Positions 1 to 11,300 of a stretch of 64,000 nucleotides of DNA are shown here, one piece after another. Both the position numbers and the translations under genes were made by a program. Numbering within the stretch: position 1 is the stretch's first letter; the number at the start of each line of letters is the position of its first letter. The stretch spans positions 26,410,288 to 26,474,287 of the forward strand of contig OY783192.1 of assembly GCA_963678675.1 (NCBI GenBank), written 5' to 3'. The notes beneath the pieces were generated by a model. That model was given only the letters and a program-made list of their open reading frames with translations. It was not told the origin of the DNA and ran no database searches. The DNA is from Xiphydria camelus (taxonomy: Eukaryota; Arthropoda; Insecta; Hymenoptera; Xiphydriidae).

Positions 1-869
1 CGGGACGGTCCTCATCATGCGACCAGAGAGACGTTGGGTTTTGAAAAGGCGCGACCTCAGAAGGGTTAAATTTCGGGAAGTTATCCAGTAATAAATATTA
101 ATTTTACATCTAATAGAAGTACCGAATTATCCCATAAGCATCTTTCCAAATCGTATCCCTTATGTTGCTTCTAGGGGAAGATCTTCATCATTTCGTATTT
201 CTCTCTCTACTCTTTCAAAGTTTACAAAATAGCAGCAGTATATCTCATGCTTCTCCAATTTCATTTCCCCTTTTCTTTATTTCTGTTTACTATTTACTGC
301 TTACTGTTTCTTCTTTTCATCGGCATTGTTCTATCTCATCGCCGTGTTATTCTTTCTCACTCTTAGACCGGTATGCATAGTCGATACTTATAACCTTACT
401 CGAGTCTGACTTGACTTGAAGCATGACTTATTCATTTTGGCATGACATCATATCGTTAAAAAATCGGAAATATCCTACTATATGCAATGTTATCGTCGTT
501 AAAGTATTCATCAAAAATTATGCTGTAGCCTCATCAGGCAATTCAATGTAAGAGATTTGAGAGGGATGAAGAGTCTTTCAAATTTCAAGCTGAATAGGTT
601 TTCGCTAAGTTTTCTAAACGTGCAATTTTCATCAGGGATAACATTTCATTTCATTCCAAAGGCATAGCTAACAATTACGTCGATAGAGTATCTGGACGAA
701 TGGATATATACACATTTACTGTCGTCTTAAATCATCTTAAATCGTTCTAAATTTATCAGTTTATATTTTATAAGAAATATGCTTAACTATCATATAATGA
801 CTTCACCTCAACGATTTTACCGTCCGTACCGATTCCTTCTTTGAGATAGTATCGTAGATTGCTACTCAC
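1..869. other. AT-rich sequence, no gene recognised
   Basis: No convincing exon, repeat boundary or RNA gene is visible. It lies downstream (in transcription sense) of the P450 exon at 870-1184 and would be intron if that gene were intact. I looked for further P450 exons on the minus strand and found none. Confidence 0.4.
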
Positions 870-1184
870 ATCGCGGATTAAGAGAAACAGATTCCTGAGT
901 TTATTTCCGGTGAATGTCGGCAAGAGTTTCGTTCTCAGAAATGTCTACTCGGGGTTGTTGCCGAAGAACCGATTCTTTCTACCCAAGACATCCGATTCGC
1001 CGTCTCCGCTACTGGCGCGATCGCAGAATGTAGTGAATTCCTTCACGAGTACGTCTTTGATCAGGTTGGATTCTCGGATTATGAGGGTGGGCGTTTGGAA
1101 TACCCAGGTGCCGAAGAAACTGCGACCGTCACCCTTTTCATATAGTTCTTGTAAGAACAATCCCCAGGGATTTTTGGCTCCACA
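870..1184 (-). pseudogene. Cytochrome P450 (CYP6/CYP9-like) exon with in-frame stop
   Basis: The minus strand reads as an N-terminal P450 region typical of insect CYP3-clan enzymes. It contains NPWGLFLQELYEKGDG, then FFGTWVFQTPTLIIRES, NLIKDVLVKEF and DRASSG, then RFFGNNPE followed by LRTKLLPTFTGNKLRN. These microsomal monooxygenases oxidise hormones, plant compounds and insecticides. The reading frame is broken by a TAG at 945-947, exactly after NNPE where the family continues without a break. The segment is bounded by a plausible acceptor (AG at 1185-1186) and a canonical donor (GTGAGT just below 870), so it looks like a real exon rather than a retrocopy. No other exon of the gene (heme-binding FxxGxRxCxG, ExxR helix) was found in the window. 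It is therefore a relic exon or the edge of a decayed gene. Family assignment is secure, subfamily is not. Confidence 0.75.
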
Positions 1185-1705
1185 CTAAGTCGGTAATATT
1201 ACCAAACAGAAGATTGGTACACCTCGTCTCTTCCAATAAGTCATGTTATACTGAAAGTAGAGGAGAATTGTCAGTGACAGCACTACCATAAGGTATAACA
1301 TTTTTACGCACACGCTACTTTCACCTAACATGTTGACAGATCAACTGAGCTCGAAGTTAACTTGGAACGGTCATTTATATTGCACAATCATGTGCACATA
1401 CAGATTGTCTTTCTACGCGATGACTATGCATAAAACTACATTATCACAATGACTTTCACAAGTTTGCATTTTTCAGACTATTCTGTAGAGATTATATTGC
1501 ATGTGTGTCTGAAAATGTTTATGAAAGATAGTTAAAGTCATCGTATAGTTAGTAGTTGTCTCTGTGTAGGACATAACGTTGATAAGCAATGTAGATTGCG
1601 AAATAACGTCCTTTCCATTGGAGTGAATTATAATTAATAATTATTAATGGCAATCCAAGACTGCGACGATTGAACAATAATTCGAAATTGCTGGTTACAA
1701 TTTAT
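1185..1705. other. No gene recognised
   Basis: AT-rich sequence between the P450 exon and the mariner terminal repeat. Nothing identifiable. Confidence 0.4.
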
Positions 1706-3321
1706 TAGGTGTACAAATAAGTTTTAGGACACTTCTCCATTCCATTTCATAAAAGTAATTCAAAGTTACCGTTCGCATATAAAATGGTGGCACTTGTTAT
1801 GTAGTATTGAAACATAAGGGAGTCACAGATATAACCTTTAAATTTTGTGAATAAAATATATAGACCGATAAGCTCTTTATTAGACACTGCATTCGCTATG
1901 AATTCCATCAAGGAAAAAGTGTTAGGAAAGCATGTGGATCGATCTGTTTTGTTCTTGGGGAAGACATTGTTTCTAGAAGTACATGTGAGTATTGGTATAA
2001 GATATTTAAAGACGGTGATTTTGATGTTAGTGACCGTGATCGTACCGGAGCCCCTGTAAAGATGGACATCCAGGAACTGCAAGCATTGCAGGATGAAAAC
2101 TCTTGCCAGACGAAAAAAAAACTTTCAGAACAGCTAAGAATAACTCAACAAACTATTTCCTATCGTTTTGAAACTATGGGAAAGTTTCAAAAAGGAACAA
2201 AGTGGGTTCCACACTCTTTGACTCAAGCAAATAAAAAAATAGCCGTCTTGACATATACTTGGATCTGTACAACAAGCAACAAAGAAAGTCTTTTCTGTGG
2301 AAAGTTGTGACCGGCGATGAAAAGTGGATTTATTTTGATAATCTGAAACACTGATATCATTGAGTTGACCACGGTGAGTCGACGACATCAATGCCAAAGC
2401 GCAATATTCACTGTAACAAAGCCATGCTATGTATAAAAAGTGTCCCAGGGAATACACGCCAGCGTAGCACATTGCATATCGGTTGGCGCCTCCGATCCGC
2501 TGCGGTTTCCCGTAATTCGGTGGTAATACCGACAGCCCAGACACGAACCAAATAGACGTTTCCGTTCAATATTTTGATTATTCGAAAAAAATCCCAACGA
2601 TTATCAAACTATCTGTCAGAGCGTCTGTCACATTCACCACTATTGAGATGACCGATGTTTTTCGTACTGAATCGTCTATTTGGTTCGTGTCTGAGCTGTC
2701 GGTATTACCACCGAATTCCAGGAAACCGTAGCGGATCGGAGGCACCAACCGACATGCAACGTGCTACGCTGGCGTGTATTCCCTGGTACACTTTGTATGG
2801 TGGGATATGAAAGGGGTCCATTATGACCTTCTAAAACCTGGCCAGACAGTTACTGCCGATCGCTATCGTCAACAATTAATACGATTGAACCAAGAAATTG
2901 ACCAAAAGCGTCCATTTACTGACAAATAAGAACGTTCAGTAAAACTGCTCCATGACAACGCCAGGCCTCATGTGGGTTGACTGGTCAAGGATACGTTAAT
3001 GGCTCTCGGATGGGAAGTTATACCACACCCGGCGTATTCACCAGACTTAGCTGTAACTGATTTTCACTTGTTTTGGAAAATGCAAAACGAATTGTCTGAT
3101 GTGCGATTTAAAACATTTGAAGAAGTTCGAAAATGGGTCGATAACTTCCTCATCTCGCAAGATGCAACTTTCTTTGTGGAAGGCACCCGTGAATTACCTA
3201 AAAGATGGCTGAAGGTCATTGAAAATGAGCTGTATTATTTTGATGAATAAATCTATTTTACTTTTTTCAAAAGTAAATTTTGAATTTTTGAAAAGTGGCC
3301 TAAAACTTATTTGTACACCTA
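1706..3321 (+). mobile_element. Degenerate mariner (Tc1/mariner) transposon
   Basis: The ends are inverted copies of GGTGTACAAATAAGTTTTAGG, flanked by TA (1706-1707 and 3320-3321), the mariner target duplication. The interior carries a decayed DD34D-type transposase in plus orientation. A helix-turn-helix part lies near 2120-2300 (QTISYRFETMGK), TGDEKWIYFDN near 2310-2340 and WWDMKG after 2797. At 2999-3250 there is an open C-terminal stretch with HPAYSPDLAVTDFHLF and FVEGTRELPKRWLKVIE. Several stops and frameshifts interrupt the gene, and a 360-bp palindromic MITE sits between the KAMLC and WWDMKG segments. The element is dead. Confidence 0.85.
2435..2794. mobile_element. Palindromic MITE nested in the mariner
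   Basis: The arms are inverted copies that begin AAAGTGT, then CCAGGGAATACACGCCAGCG. Pairing continues through a CGGTTGG..CCTCCGATCCGCT segment to a CGAACCAAATAGACG core. The flanks are GTAT at 2431-2434 and 2795-2798, a possible 4-bp target duplication. The insertion interrupts the mariner transposase reading frame, so it is younger. It shares the AATACACGCCAGCGTAGC word with the hairpin at 5051-5217. Confidence 0.75.
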
Positions 3322-4102
3322 GTATATACGATTTCTGTAAAACTGTTTTTTAGCCTTTAGAGGTCGTCGTAGAATTTCCGACACAACTAAACTTGTCAGG
3401 GGCCGACAAAGGGAATGTTTTCTACTATTGTACATTCCCAATCCTGTGACTTCCGAGCTATAACCAATCTATCGATGAACCGATCGATGCCCCGACGTGA
3501 TATAATACGCAATCCCCTTATAATTTTCATTTAACAAATTAGTCACGAAAAATACGAAATCGATATTGGTATAGATTTTCCCTCAGTATGTGTAGACAAA
3601 AGCTTTGAATAACAAGTAAATGTCGTGCGCGTTAGTTGATTGTTGTATGTCTTTGAATATATTATGAGAGATAGTTAATGCGATAAATATGTTTGTATCA
3701 TAAGAATACCTATATGTCAGTTTATATGTCTTTGGAAATATCATGTGGCATTTTCATAACACAATGTGATTTACAAGGAAAAGTTGCTTCGATTGGGGCT
3801 AGTTGATAATTGCATATCGAGATTCCAACGCTCAAATGAAGAGCCTTTGACACTGCAATTTATATTCGATTTCTGTAAATCATCTTTATGGACATCAGAA
3901 GTCATTGGGAAATTGTCGATACAGCGTGGGCTCATTGGGGGCATACCGGAACTCTCAGTGCGATAGTGTAGCGTCTTTATACAAATAGGAATACCACAGT
4001 GCTGTATAACGGTATTCGGTACAGAAATCCTTCCTCACTTTTTTAAATAATTACTCTATATTACGACCCATATACGAGTAATTCGGTATGAATTCAATTG
4101 CG
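3322..4102. other. No gene recognised
   Basis: AT-rich unique-looking sequence between the mariner and the next foldback element. The short ORFs here lack family features. Confidence 0.4.
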
Positions 4103-5025
4103 TAGGGAAGAGGAACCAAACCTGACATAGTCCCCCAAACCCGACACACCATTATTATTTCGACTATGTGGTGCTGCTCTCTGCCACCAAGTACGTAAAC
4201 TTAGTCGTTTCGATGCATAGATAGTTTGCCTGTACAGTAACATTGCCTCTGGCATTTGTTTTCGCAGTTGTGCGCCGATAATCTCAAAAGTTACAGATTT
4301 ACAATCGTCAACATTTTTGAATGTGTGAAAACGGGCAGCTGTAGACACGAATAACTAGTGGTGAGTAGTTTTTTGTATTTTAGTGTTATTCAGAAACACA
4401 TAAGGTAGAAAAAAATTCGTTTAGTTTTATTCTAACATTTATTTATTTATTTCTAACGTCATTATTTCGTTCATTATGAGCAAGTTCAAGTACCGAAGTT
4501 GCCTAACCCGACATACCTCTTTTGCTGTAGTTTTGAAAACTTTATGGGCGTTATGAGTATTTGAGGCTGATTCGGCCGTTTTTTTTTCACAGACGCCTTT
4601 ACGAAGGTTATAATTTTTGCTTTGATAATTTTGGAATAAATTTGTTTCTTTTTTAACTTTTTGTGTGTAAATATTTGCTTTTTAAATTTATTTTCCTTCG
4701 AAAACATATTTAAATAATAGTTATTGATGTTAGAAACGCCTTACAGAGGTAAAAAAAAATTTAGGACTGAAATTTTTAGTTTTAAACTTTACTTAAACCA
4801 GATATGTCGGGTTTGGTACCCTTCTGATCAGGAGCTTTTTTGACTTGATTTGCGATTTTTTCATTTTTTTCAATGTACAATATCTCTCTTTTAAACTAAT
4901 GCTGATTTTTTAAAGGTAAGGGTCCTACCTACACGCTGGTATGCAGTTTTTCAAATTTGACTAATTTTTGGCTGAGTTTTGGCCAAAAAACAAAGTAGTA
5001 TGTCGGGTTTGGTTCCCTTTCTCTA
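4103..5025. mobile_element. TA-flanked foldback element, phrase CCAAACCCGACATA
   Basis: The ends are TAGGGAAGAGGAACCAAACC (left) and, read inward from the right, TAGAGAAAGGGAACCAAACC. The phrase AAACCCGACATA or its reverse recurs about five times, near 4115, 4137, 4503, 4803 and 5000. A short minus-strand ORF at 4094-4348 resembles no family I know. There is no transposase, so this is probably a non-autonomous DNA transposon. It shares its terminal architecture with four other elements in this window. Confidence 0.65.
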
Positions 5026-5050
5026 TCATATTCTAAATTCAACTTCTGCA

Positions 5051-5217
5051 ATACTATCTGTCCCTTTCAATACACGCCAGCGTAGCGGGTTGCATATCGG
5101 TTGACGCCTCCGATCCGCTGCAGGGGCCATGCGCCTGTGGCGCCTGTGTCTGGCGCAAGGCGGATAACCGATATGCAACCCGCCACGCTGGCGTGTATTG
5201 AAAGGGACAGATAGTAT
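5051..5217. mobile_element. Short palindromic MITE
   Basis: A near-complete hairpin. ATACTATCTGTCCCTTTCAA at the left is matched in reverse complement at 5198-5217, and the arms continue through ATACACGCCAGCG and CGGGTTGCATATCGGTT. The loop is about 30 bp. It is related to the arms of the MITE at 2435-2794. Confidence 0.75.
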
Positions 5218-5611
5218 GCTATGTTCGATGAGGCTGAAGATTGCAGAAAATAACAGCTATACGTTTGGCACGTTGTACAAAACAAATTAGCCGTCGTATC
5301 GAAAAAAGCCAGTAGTAATTTTTGTTTATTATGAAATGCTCTAGTAGCAACTTTATTTTCCGTTTCTTTCCCTGGATGCAACATTAATTTCGGATTTTAT
5401 GTCCCTTTCATTTTTTTCTTAGTTTAGTAACTTTTTCCGGATAAACTATATCTAAGGGTAATCCAAATATGCTACTAGAGATTTTTTCATTTGTCAATTC
5501 TCTGCGGTAATGATTTCTTTCAGAATTTTTCTGAAACTTCTTTATTCGAAATTTTTATATTTCTTCGCTAATTGTTTACCTTGGCTAAGATAACTCATAT
5601 CTTAATACAAG

Positions 5612-6025
5612 ATGAGGCAGGCTGGCAGGCTTGGTAATGGGTCACAAGAGTGGGGGACTGGACCTTTGTCGTCTAGACAGATGAAAATGTTAGTAGCCAT
5701 GGAACCTTGGTCCAGTGAGCAACGCGCGTTTGCTATAAAGGCTATTATTGCTGTAAAATCTGAACACTATGCTAACATGTTAATAACTTTTGGTCTGCCT
5801 GGAATCAATGAATATGATCCTGATGATGAAACCCTTCCAGCAAGATGGTGCAACAAGCCTTACTGCCAATGTTTCAATGGATTTGTTTAGACTCGCTTTT
5901 CCTGGTCGTCTCAGCAGCAGAAATGGCGATATTCCATGGCCGGCCCGTTCACCAGATTTGACGGCTCTAGACTTTTTCCTTTGGGGTTACCTCAAGTCCA
6001 AAGCGCGTTTAAAGTAAATTTCCAT
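5612..6025 (+). pseudogene. Internally deleted Tc1/mariner-like transposase
   Basis: Two transposase pieces lie close together. An N-terminal segment with PWSSEQRAFAIKA is near 5700-5745. A C-terminal segment at 5830-6017 has FQQDGAT, then FPGRLSSRNGDIPWPARSPD and LDFFLWGYLKSK. In full-length members these are separated by several hundred residues, so most of the catalytic core has been deleted. A CCCTGTAT-type end near 6120 may be the right terminus; no matching left end was found. This is a non-functional remnant. Confidence 0.7.
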
Positions 6026-6129
6026 TAATATAGAGCTAATTTATGCTAGAATAAAACAACTTTTTTTATAATCTCTATTTTTGCGTTTTTTATTTTAAAT
6101 CGTGCCGTTTCACTGCCTCGCCCTGTATA

Positions 6130-6945
6130 ATTATAGAAAAATCTGAATTTTTTCGCCTATCGATTTCAGCTATCTACTTTCCTGCCTCCATTCCGTTTCC
6201 TTATGTGAGAGAAACCGAGGTGATACTTCCCATTGCAGATGCACACTTCAGATACAGAATCAGGATAGGGCATATTCCCTAATTCTCTATTCTCTTGGAA
6301 CTTATCCAATTCGAGTGTCAAATATAAGAAGCTCTTATAAGTTTAACACAGAGTTAATCCAAGTTCTCACTCGCACTCGTACGTCTGCTATATGTGCTCT
6401 ATCCTCGTTCTGTTTTGGTATGCTCGGCGCTAGCCTTGTACACGAACACTTACCCACATGAAGTGAACGAGTATCCCTATCTTTCAACAACTACGTCTCT
6501 GTATGCAGTTTAGAGGCTATGCATAATCGAAGGAATAGGGAATAGGAATATAGGAACAGCGCTTCACATATACTACACATACGTATTCCTTTCGTATGTG
6601 TAACGTATGTTAAGCACTGTTCCTATTCCTGTTCCCTATTCCTTCCATTGTACATAGACCCTTATATTTATCTGCTGTTCTCCCGTGGATGGCGGAAAAA
6701 TCCCGACTTTTCTGTATTGGCATTATGTACATTAAAAACGAAACGAAGTTTTCAATTTTCAGATATCTGTTACGAACATGGGTCACAGAAAAATATGAAG
6801 CATGTGTTTTTTCCTTCAATAGTTTAAAAAAAAAATGGAATAATCAATATAAAAATATTAGGTCTACAACTTTGCTTCTGCCGTTTTTCTATAGATGGCT
6901 TTAACGGTAAGTAGTGGTCGAAATAAATAGATCATAGACGTCATA
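6130..6945. other. Left flank of the Maverick, with a small hairpin
   Basis: No gene is seen. An imperfect inverted repeat at about 6527-6645 pairs GGAATAGGGAATAGGAA with TTCCTATTCCTGTTCCC and is probably a small MITE. The last six bases, GTCATA at 6940-6945, are the left target-site duplication of the Maverick. Confidence 0.5.
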
Positions 6946-7867
6946 AGTAGATAAGCTAGGCGGGTTCTACGTCACCCACGTGACCAAAAGTGGCGGGAAA
7001 TTTGAATTTCGCGGAAGTGCGCATGCGCCGTGGAGAGTAATTTGAATTTGCGCACCACGTGACCCAACGGAGCTCTCCCATTGGTCGAGCCCCTACTCCC
7101 CGACCCCCGCCAGGTGGCGCCACTATCGGTGGCAGCCATTTACCCCAACAGAGCTCCACCATTGGTCAAACCCCCACCCACGGAGCTCCGCCATTGGTCG
7201 AACCACCACCCAAGGAGCTCCGCCATTGATCGAACACCCACATCCCGACCTCGATCGCAGCGCCATCTGGCGGACCTCCACCTCGCTCGCAGCTCCATCT
7301 CGACCTCGCTCGTAACGCCATCTGGCGATCCTTCACATTGGAGCTCCGCTATTGGATGAACCCCCACCCACGGAACTCCGCCATTGGTCCAACCCCAACA
7401 TCCCGACCTCGCTCGTACCGCCATCTCGGCCTCGCTCGTAAGGCCATCTGGCGGTCCTTCACATCGCTCGCAGCGCCATCTCGACATCGCTCGCAACGCC
7501 ATCTGGCGGACCCCCACTTCGCTCGCAGTGCCATCTCGATGACCTCCCCCACTTTGGTTCCAACTTGCACGTGGTAACGCTACTGCGCACGTCCTGCTAT
7601 CAAATTTCGCTGACTCTCGCGTGTGCAGGCTCGGTCTTGCTTGCACGTGCATCAAATTCCAACGCTACTGCGCACGTCGATTCCCCGGAATTGTTGTGTC
7701 TCCGGCTATCAAATTTCGCTGACTGTCACATGTGCCGACTCGGTCTCGCTCCAAGCAGCCGCCAACTTGCATGTGGCAACGCTACTGCGCACGTCCGATT
7801 CCTGGGATGACGACAGCTCCGAGCAATCTTGCTATCAAATTTCGCTGACTTGCATATATGCAGGCTC
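6946..7867 (+). repeat. Maverick left terminal inverted repeat
   Basis: About 920 bp, inverted with respect to 19557-20448. Similarity runs inward until the shared GCTATCAAATTTCGCTGACT motif and a weakly matching short stretch after it. The two copies differ by small indels and substitutions. The repeat is internally repetitive (see the CCAAT-like array, and a ~115-bp iterated block with GCTATCAAATTTCGCTGACT near 7598, 7708 and 7831). Confidence 0.9.
7071..7395 (+). promoter_or_regulatory. Array of ATTGG (inverted CCAAT) boxes in the left TIR
   Basis: GAGCTCNNCCATTGGTCRA-type units recur near 7071, 7151, 7181, 7213, 7341 and 7372, each with an ATTGG or near-ATTGG core next to a GAGCTC. The right TIR has the same array in inverted orientation (about 20025-20330). 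Iterated CCAAT-like boxes suggest promoter or replication-origin function. That function is inferred, not shown. Confidence 0.5.
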
Positions 7868-8054
7868 GCGCGGTTCATTGCGATGTGTGCGATCAACGCG
7901 CACTCTGCTGCACGACGATTCAAATTCGCGCGAGCTGGCTCGGATATTCCGACGAAGAACCTCTTCACACTCCGCCACCACCACGTCTTTGCTTAAATAC
8001 CACGCGTCACCGCGCTCATACCATTAGTCACACCTCGCTCTCAAAAACGACAAC

Positions 8055-8315
8055 ATGTCTTCCAATCAATGTAAGAGTATTGTAAACATCCATCGCCAAG
8101 CTTTCAAGCTCATCAATCGCAAGAAAGTTGACCCCGCCGAGATCACGCAATGGATTCGACGTGGGACCGAGAGTTTACGCTTACTCGGACGATTGATGCG
8201 CCGAGAGGGGGCATCGGTCGAAGACAAACAACGACACCTGGCCGCCATTCGACAGGTGAAAAGTTATAATCGAAAACTCAAGAGCTTGCTCGTGAGAGGC
8301 GGACGTCTTGGTTAA
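8055..8315 (+). CDS. Small basic Maverick protein of unknown function
   Basis: An 86-residue ORF starting at the ATG at 8055, the first gene inside the left TIR. It is rich in Arg and Lys and predicted largely helical. Visible motifs are INRKKVDPAEITQWIRRG, SLRLLGRLMRREGAS and a basic glycine-rich end. There is no signal peptide or membrane segment. A TATA-like CTTAAATACC lies about 65 bp upstream (7990). It ends in TAA at 8313-8315 and the PolB region begins immediately after. Open sequence continues in the same frame beyond this TAA into PolB N-terminal-like sequence, so it could be either a separate gene or the N-terminus of a longer product. I do not recognise a domain. A nucleic-acid-binding or terminal-protein role would be speculation. 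Confidence 0.6.
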   Translation: MSSNQCKSIVNIHRQAFKLINRKKVDPAEITQWIRRGTESLRLLGRLMRREGASVEDKQRHLAAIRQVKSYNRKLKSLLVRGGRLG

Positions 8316-8316
8316 C

Positions 8317-11300
8317 ATGAACAGAGACGCGTCTCGTGGGAGGATCTCCAGTCGGCGTTCGACGGGCGCATCCGCACCGGGATAATCGTAAACCTACGAA
8401 ACCTGGACCCCGCCACCTTCCTGCAGGACGCCCAAGCCCTCTTCACACCGCGCATCAAGAACGCGCTGAAGAGGGAGAACGCCTTGAAGGTGAATGCTGT
8501 ACTGGAGAGCGAGTACAGTATCTTCAAGAATGACGAGGAGATCATTGAGCTGAAGACCTTCGCCACGAAGAACGTTCCAATCCCGCAGACCACCGATTTG
8601 AGACAGTGGTTCGTCGACAAAGTGCGAGACCCCATTCTCCGGCAAGTGGAGGAATTCCAGGAGCGGGACTCGGGTTGGACGTTGCGAGTCGTCATCAACT
8701 TGACCGTCAACGTGAACCGGTACAATCCAATGAGAGGCAGCTCCTACCTGGAACTTCCAGAGTTTGCCAGGATGAAGAAAGCCTGTGTCAACGTGCAAAA
8801 CACCGACGACCAGTGTTTTAAGTGGGCGCTCCTTTCTGCACTGCATCCCGTTGATTGACGAGATAATCCCAAACGTGTGTTAAAGCACAAGCCGTATGAA
8901 AACGAGCTGAACTTTACGAGCATAGACTTCCCAGTGACGCCGAGAGAGGTCCCGAAGTTTGAGAAGCAGAACGAGCTCTCGATCAACATCTACGTTCTGC
9001 TGAAGCGCAAAGAAAAATTTGCGGTCGCACCCATCCACGTCACCTCGCACAAGAAGACCAAACATGTGAATCTCCTCATGATTCAAGATCGATACGTCTC
9101 GACGAGGAATCGAATGAGGAGGAGGTGAACGAGGATGATGAAACTCACACCAACTACCACTACGTATGGATAAAGGACCTCTCTCGGCTGGTCAGCGCAC
9201 AACTATCAAGAACGAGGGTGAAGAAGTATATCTGTGATCGCTGCCTGCACTACTTCCGTAGTAACGAAAAACTGGAAGCCCACGAAGTTGACTGCATCCA
9301 GGTGAATCGGTGTAAGGTCAAGATGCCTGCACCGATGCACAACACCTTGAAGTTCAAGAACTTCAACTTCAAGGAAAGGGTGCCGTTTGTCGTCTACGCA
9401 GACTTCGAGTGTCTCCTGAAGAACGTCGACCTGCAGCAGACGAGCAAGACGAGAGTTTGTCAAGTGCACGAACCGTTCAGCATGGGTTACTACGTGAGGT
9501 GTAGCTACGACGACACGCTGTCGCACTACAACAGCTTTCGCGGCCCGAAACCTGCTGAATGGTTCGCGCGCGAACTTTCTGAACTGGTCGAGCAGGTTGA
9601 AGGAGTCCTCAAGAACACCATACCCATGCAACCGCTCACGGAGGAACAGGAGAGGGCTTTCCGCATCGCCGAGAAGTGTCACATTTATGAGAAGCCGCTG
9701 CTGGATGTGAGGAGAGTTCGAGACCACTGCCATCTCATCGGCAGATACAGGGGTGCAGCGCACAAGGACTGTAACCTGAATTATCAGGATTCGCGCACCA
9801 TTCCCGTAGTCTTCCACAATCTCAGCGGCTACGACAGCCACCTCATCATCAAGGAGATATCCACCTGCTTCGACGGCCGGATCGACCTTTTACCCTTGAA
9901 CATGGGGCGATACGTCTCGTTCACGAAACATTTGAAGGGCAGCGACATCGCTCTTCGATTTATCGACTCCTTCCGCTTCATGGCATCCTCGTTGGAGAAG
10001 TTGGCGTCTTACCTCACGGAGGCGCCGCTCACCAAGAGCCAGTTCCCGCAGATCCAGACCGACCAGTTCGAATTGCTGAGGCGGAAAGGGGTCTTCCCCT
10101 ACGAGTTTCTCGATGCGTAGACGAAGCTGGACGTCACAGAGTTGCCGACTCAGCAACAATTTCACAGCCGTCTCAATGGCTGCGACATCTCCGACGGGGA
10201 CTATGAACACGCTCAGAGGGTCTGGCGTGAGTTCAACGTGGGAACTCTGGGCGAGTACGCAGACCTCTACCTGAAGACCGACGTCCTGCTGCTGGCCGAC
10301 GTTTTCGAAAACTTTCGTGATAACTGCCTCGAAGCGTACGGTCTGGACCCAGCCCATTACTACACCACACCCGGCCTCACGTGGGACGCCATGCTGAAGT
10401 ACACCGCGATCGAGCTGCAACTGCTCACCGATATCGACATGCTCATGTTCGTCGAGCGGGGCATCCGAGGCGGTTTCAACCAGTGCAGCAACCGTTACGC
10501 CCGAGCCAACAACGTGTACATGAGGGACTATAATCCCGAGGAGGAGACGAAGTACCTCATGTACTTCGATGTGAACAACTTGTACGGCTGGGCGATGATG
10601 CAACATCTCCCGTACGGTGTCTTCGAGTGGGTGGAGATCCTCGATAACGACGACTTCCAGTGGAATGTGCCCGACGACTCACCCATCGGATACATACTCG
10701 AGGTGGACTTGGACTATCCGGAAACCATTCACGACGTCCACCGAGACCTGCCGCTGTGTCCCGAGCAGATGAAGCCACCGGGCTCGAAAGAATCCAAGCT
10801 ACTGACAACGTTGTACTCGAAATCACGTTACATCATCCACTACCGCAACCTCAGGCAAGCTCTTCAGCACGGTCTACGGCTCACCAAAATCCACAGAGCC
10901 CTGACGTTCGAGCAGTCACCGTGGCTCAAGAGCTACATAGACCTGAACAGCGGTATGAGGAAACGAGCCCGCAATGAGTTTGACAAGAACTTGTTCAAAC
11001 TCATGAACAACGCGGTGTTCTGTAAGACGATGGAGAACGTGCGCAAACGTGTTGACGTCAAACTCGTAACCAAGTGGAAGGGCAGGTACGGTGCTGAAGC
11101 ACTCATCGCCAAGCCCAACTTCCACAACCGAGCCGTTTTCGCAGAAAACCTCGTAGCCGTGCAGCTCAGCAAGATCGAGGTTTTGCTGAATAAGCCGATC
11201 TACGTGGGGTTCTGCGTACTCGACTTGTCGAAAACTTGTGTTTACGAGTTTCACTACGACTTCATGATGCTGACCTTTGAGAGCAATTGCAAACTGCTCT

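Noticed and set aside
7140..7655. Long ORFs inside the Maverick TIR as coding genes
   Set aside because: They arise from the GC-rich tandem repeats, exist on both strands and mirror each other in the right TIR; composition is low-complexity.
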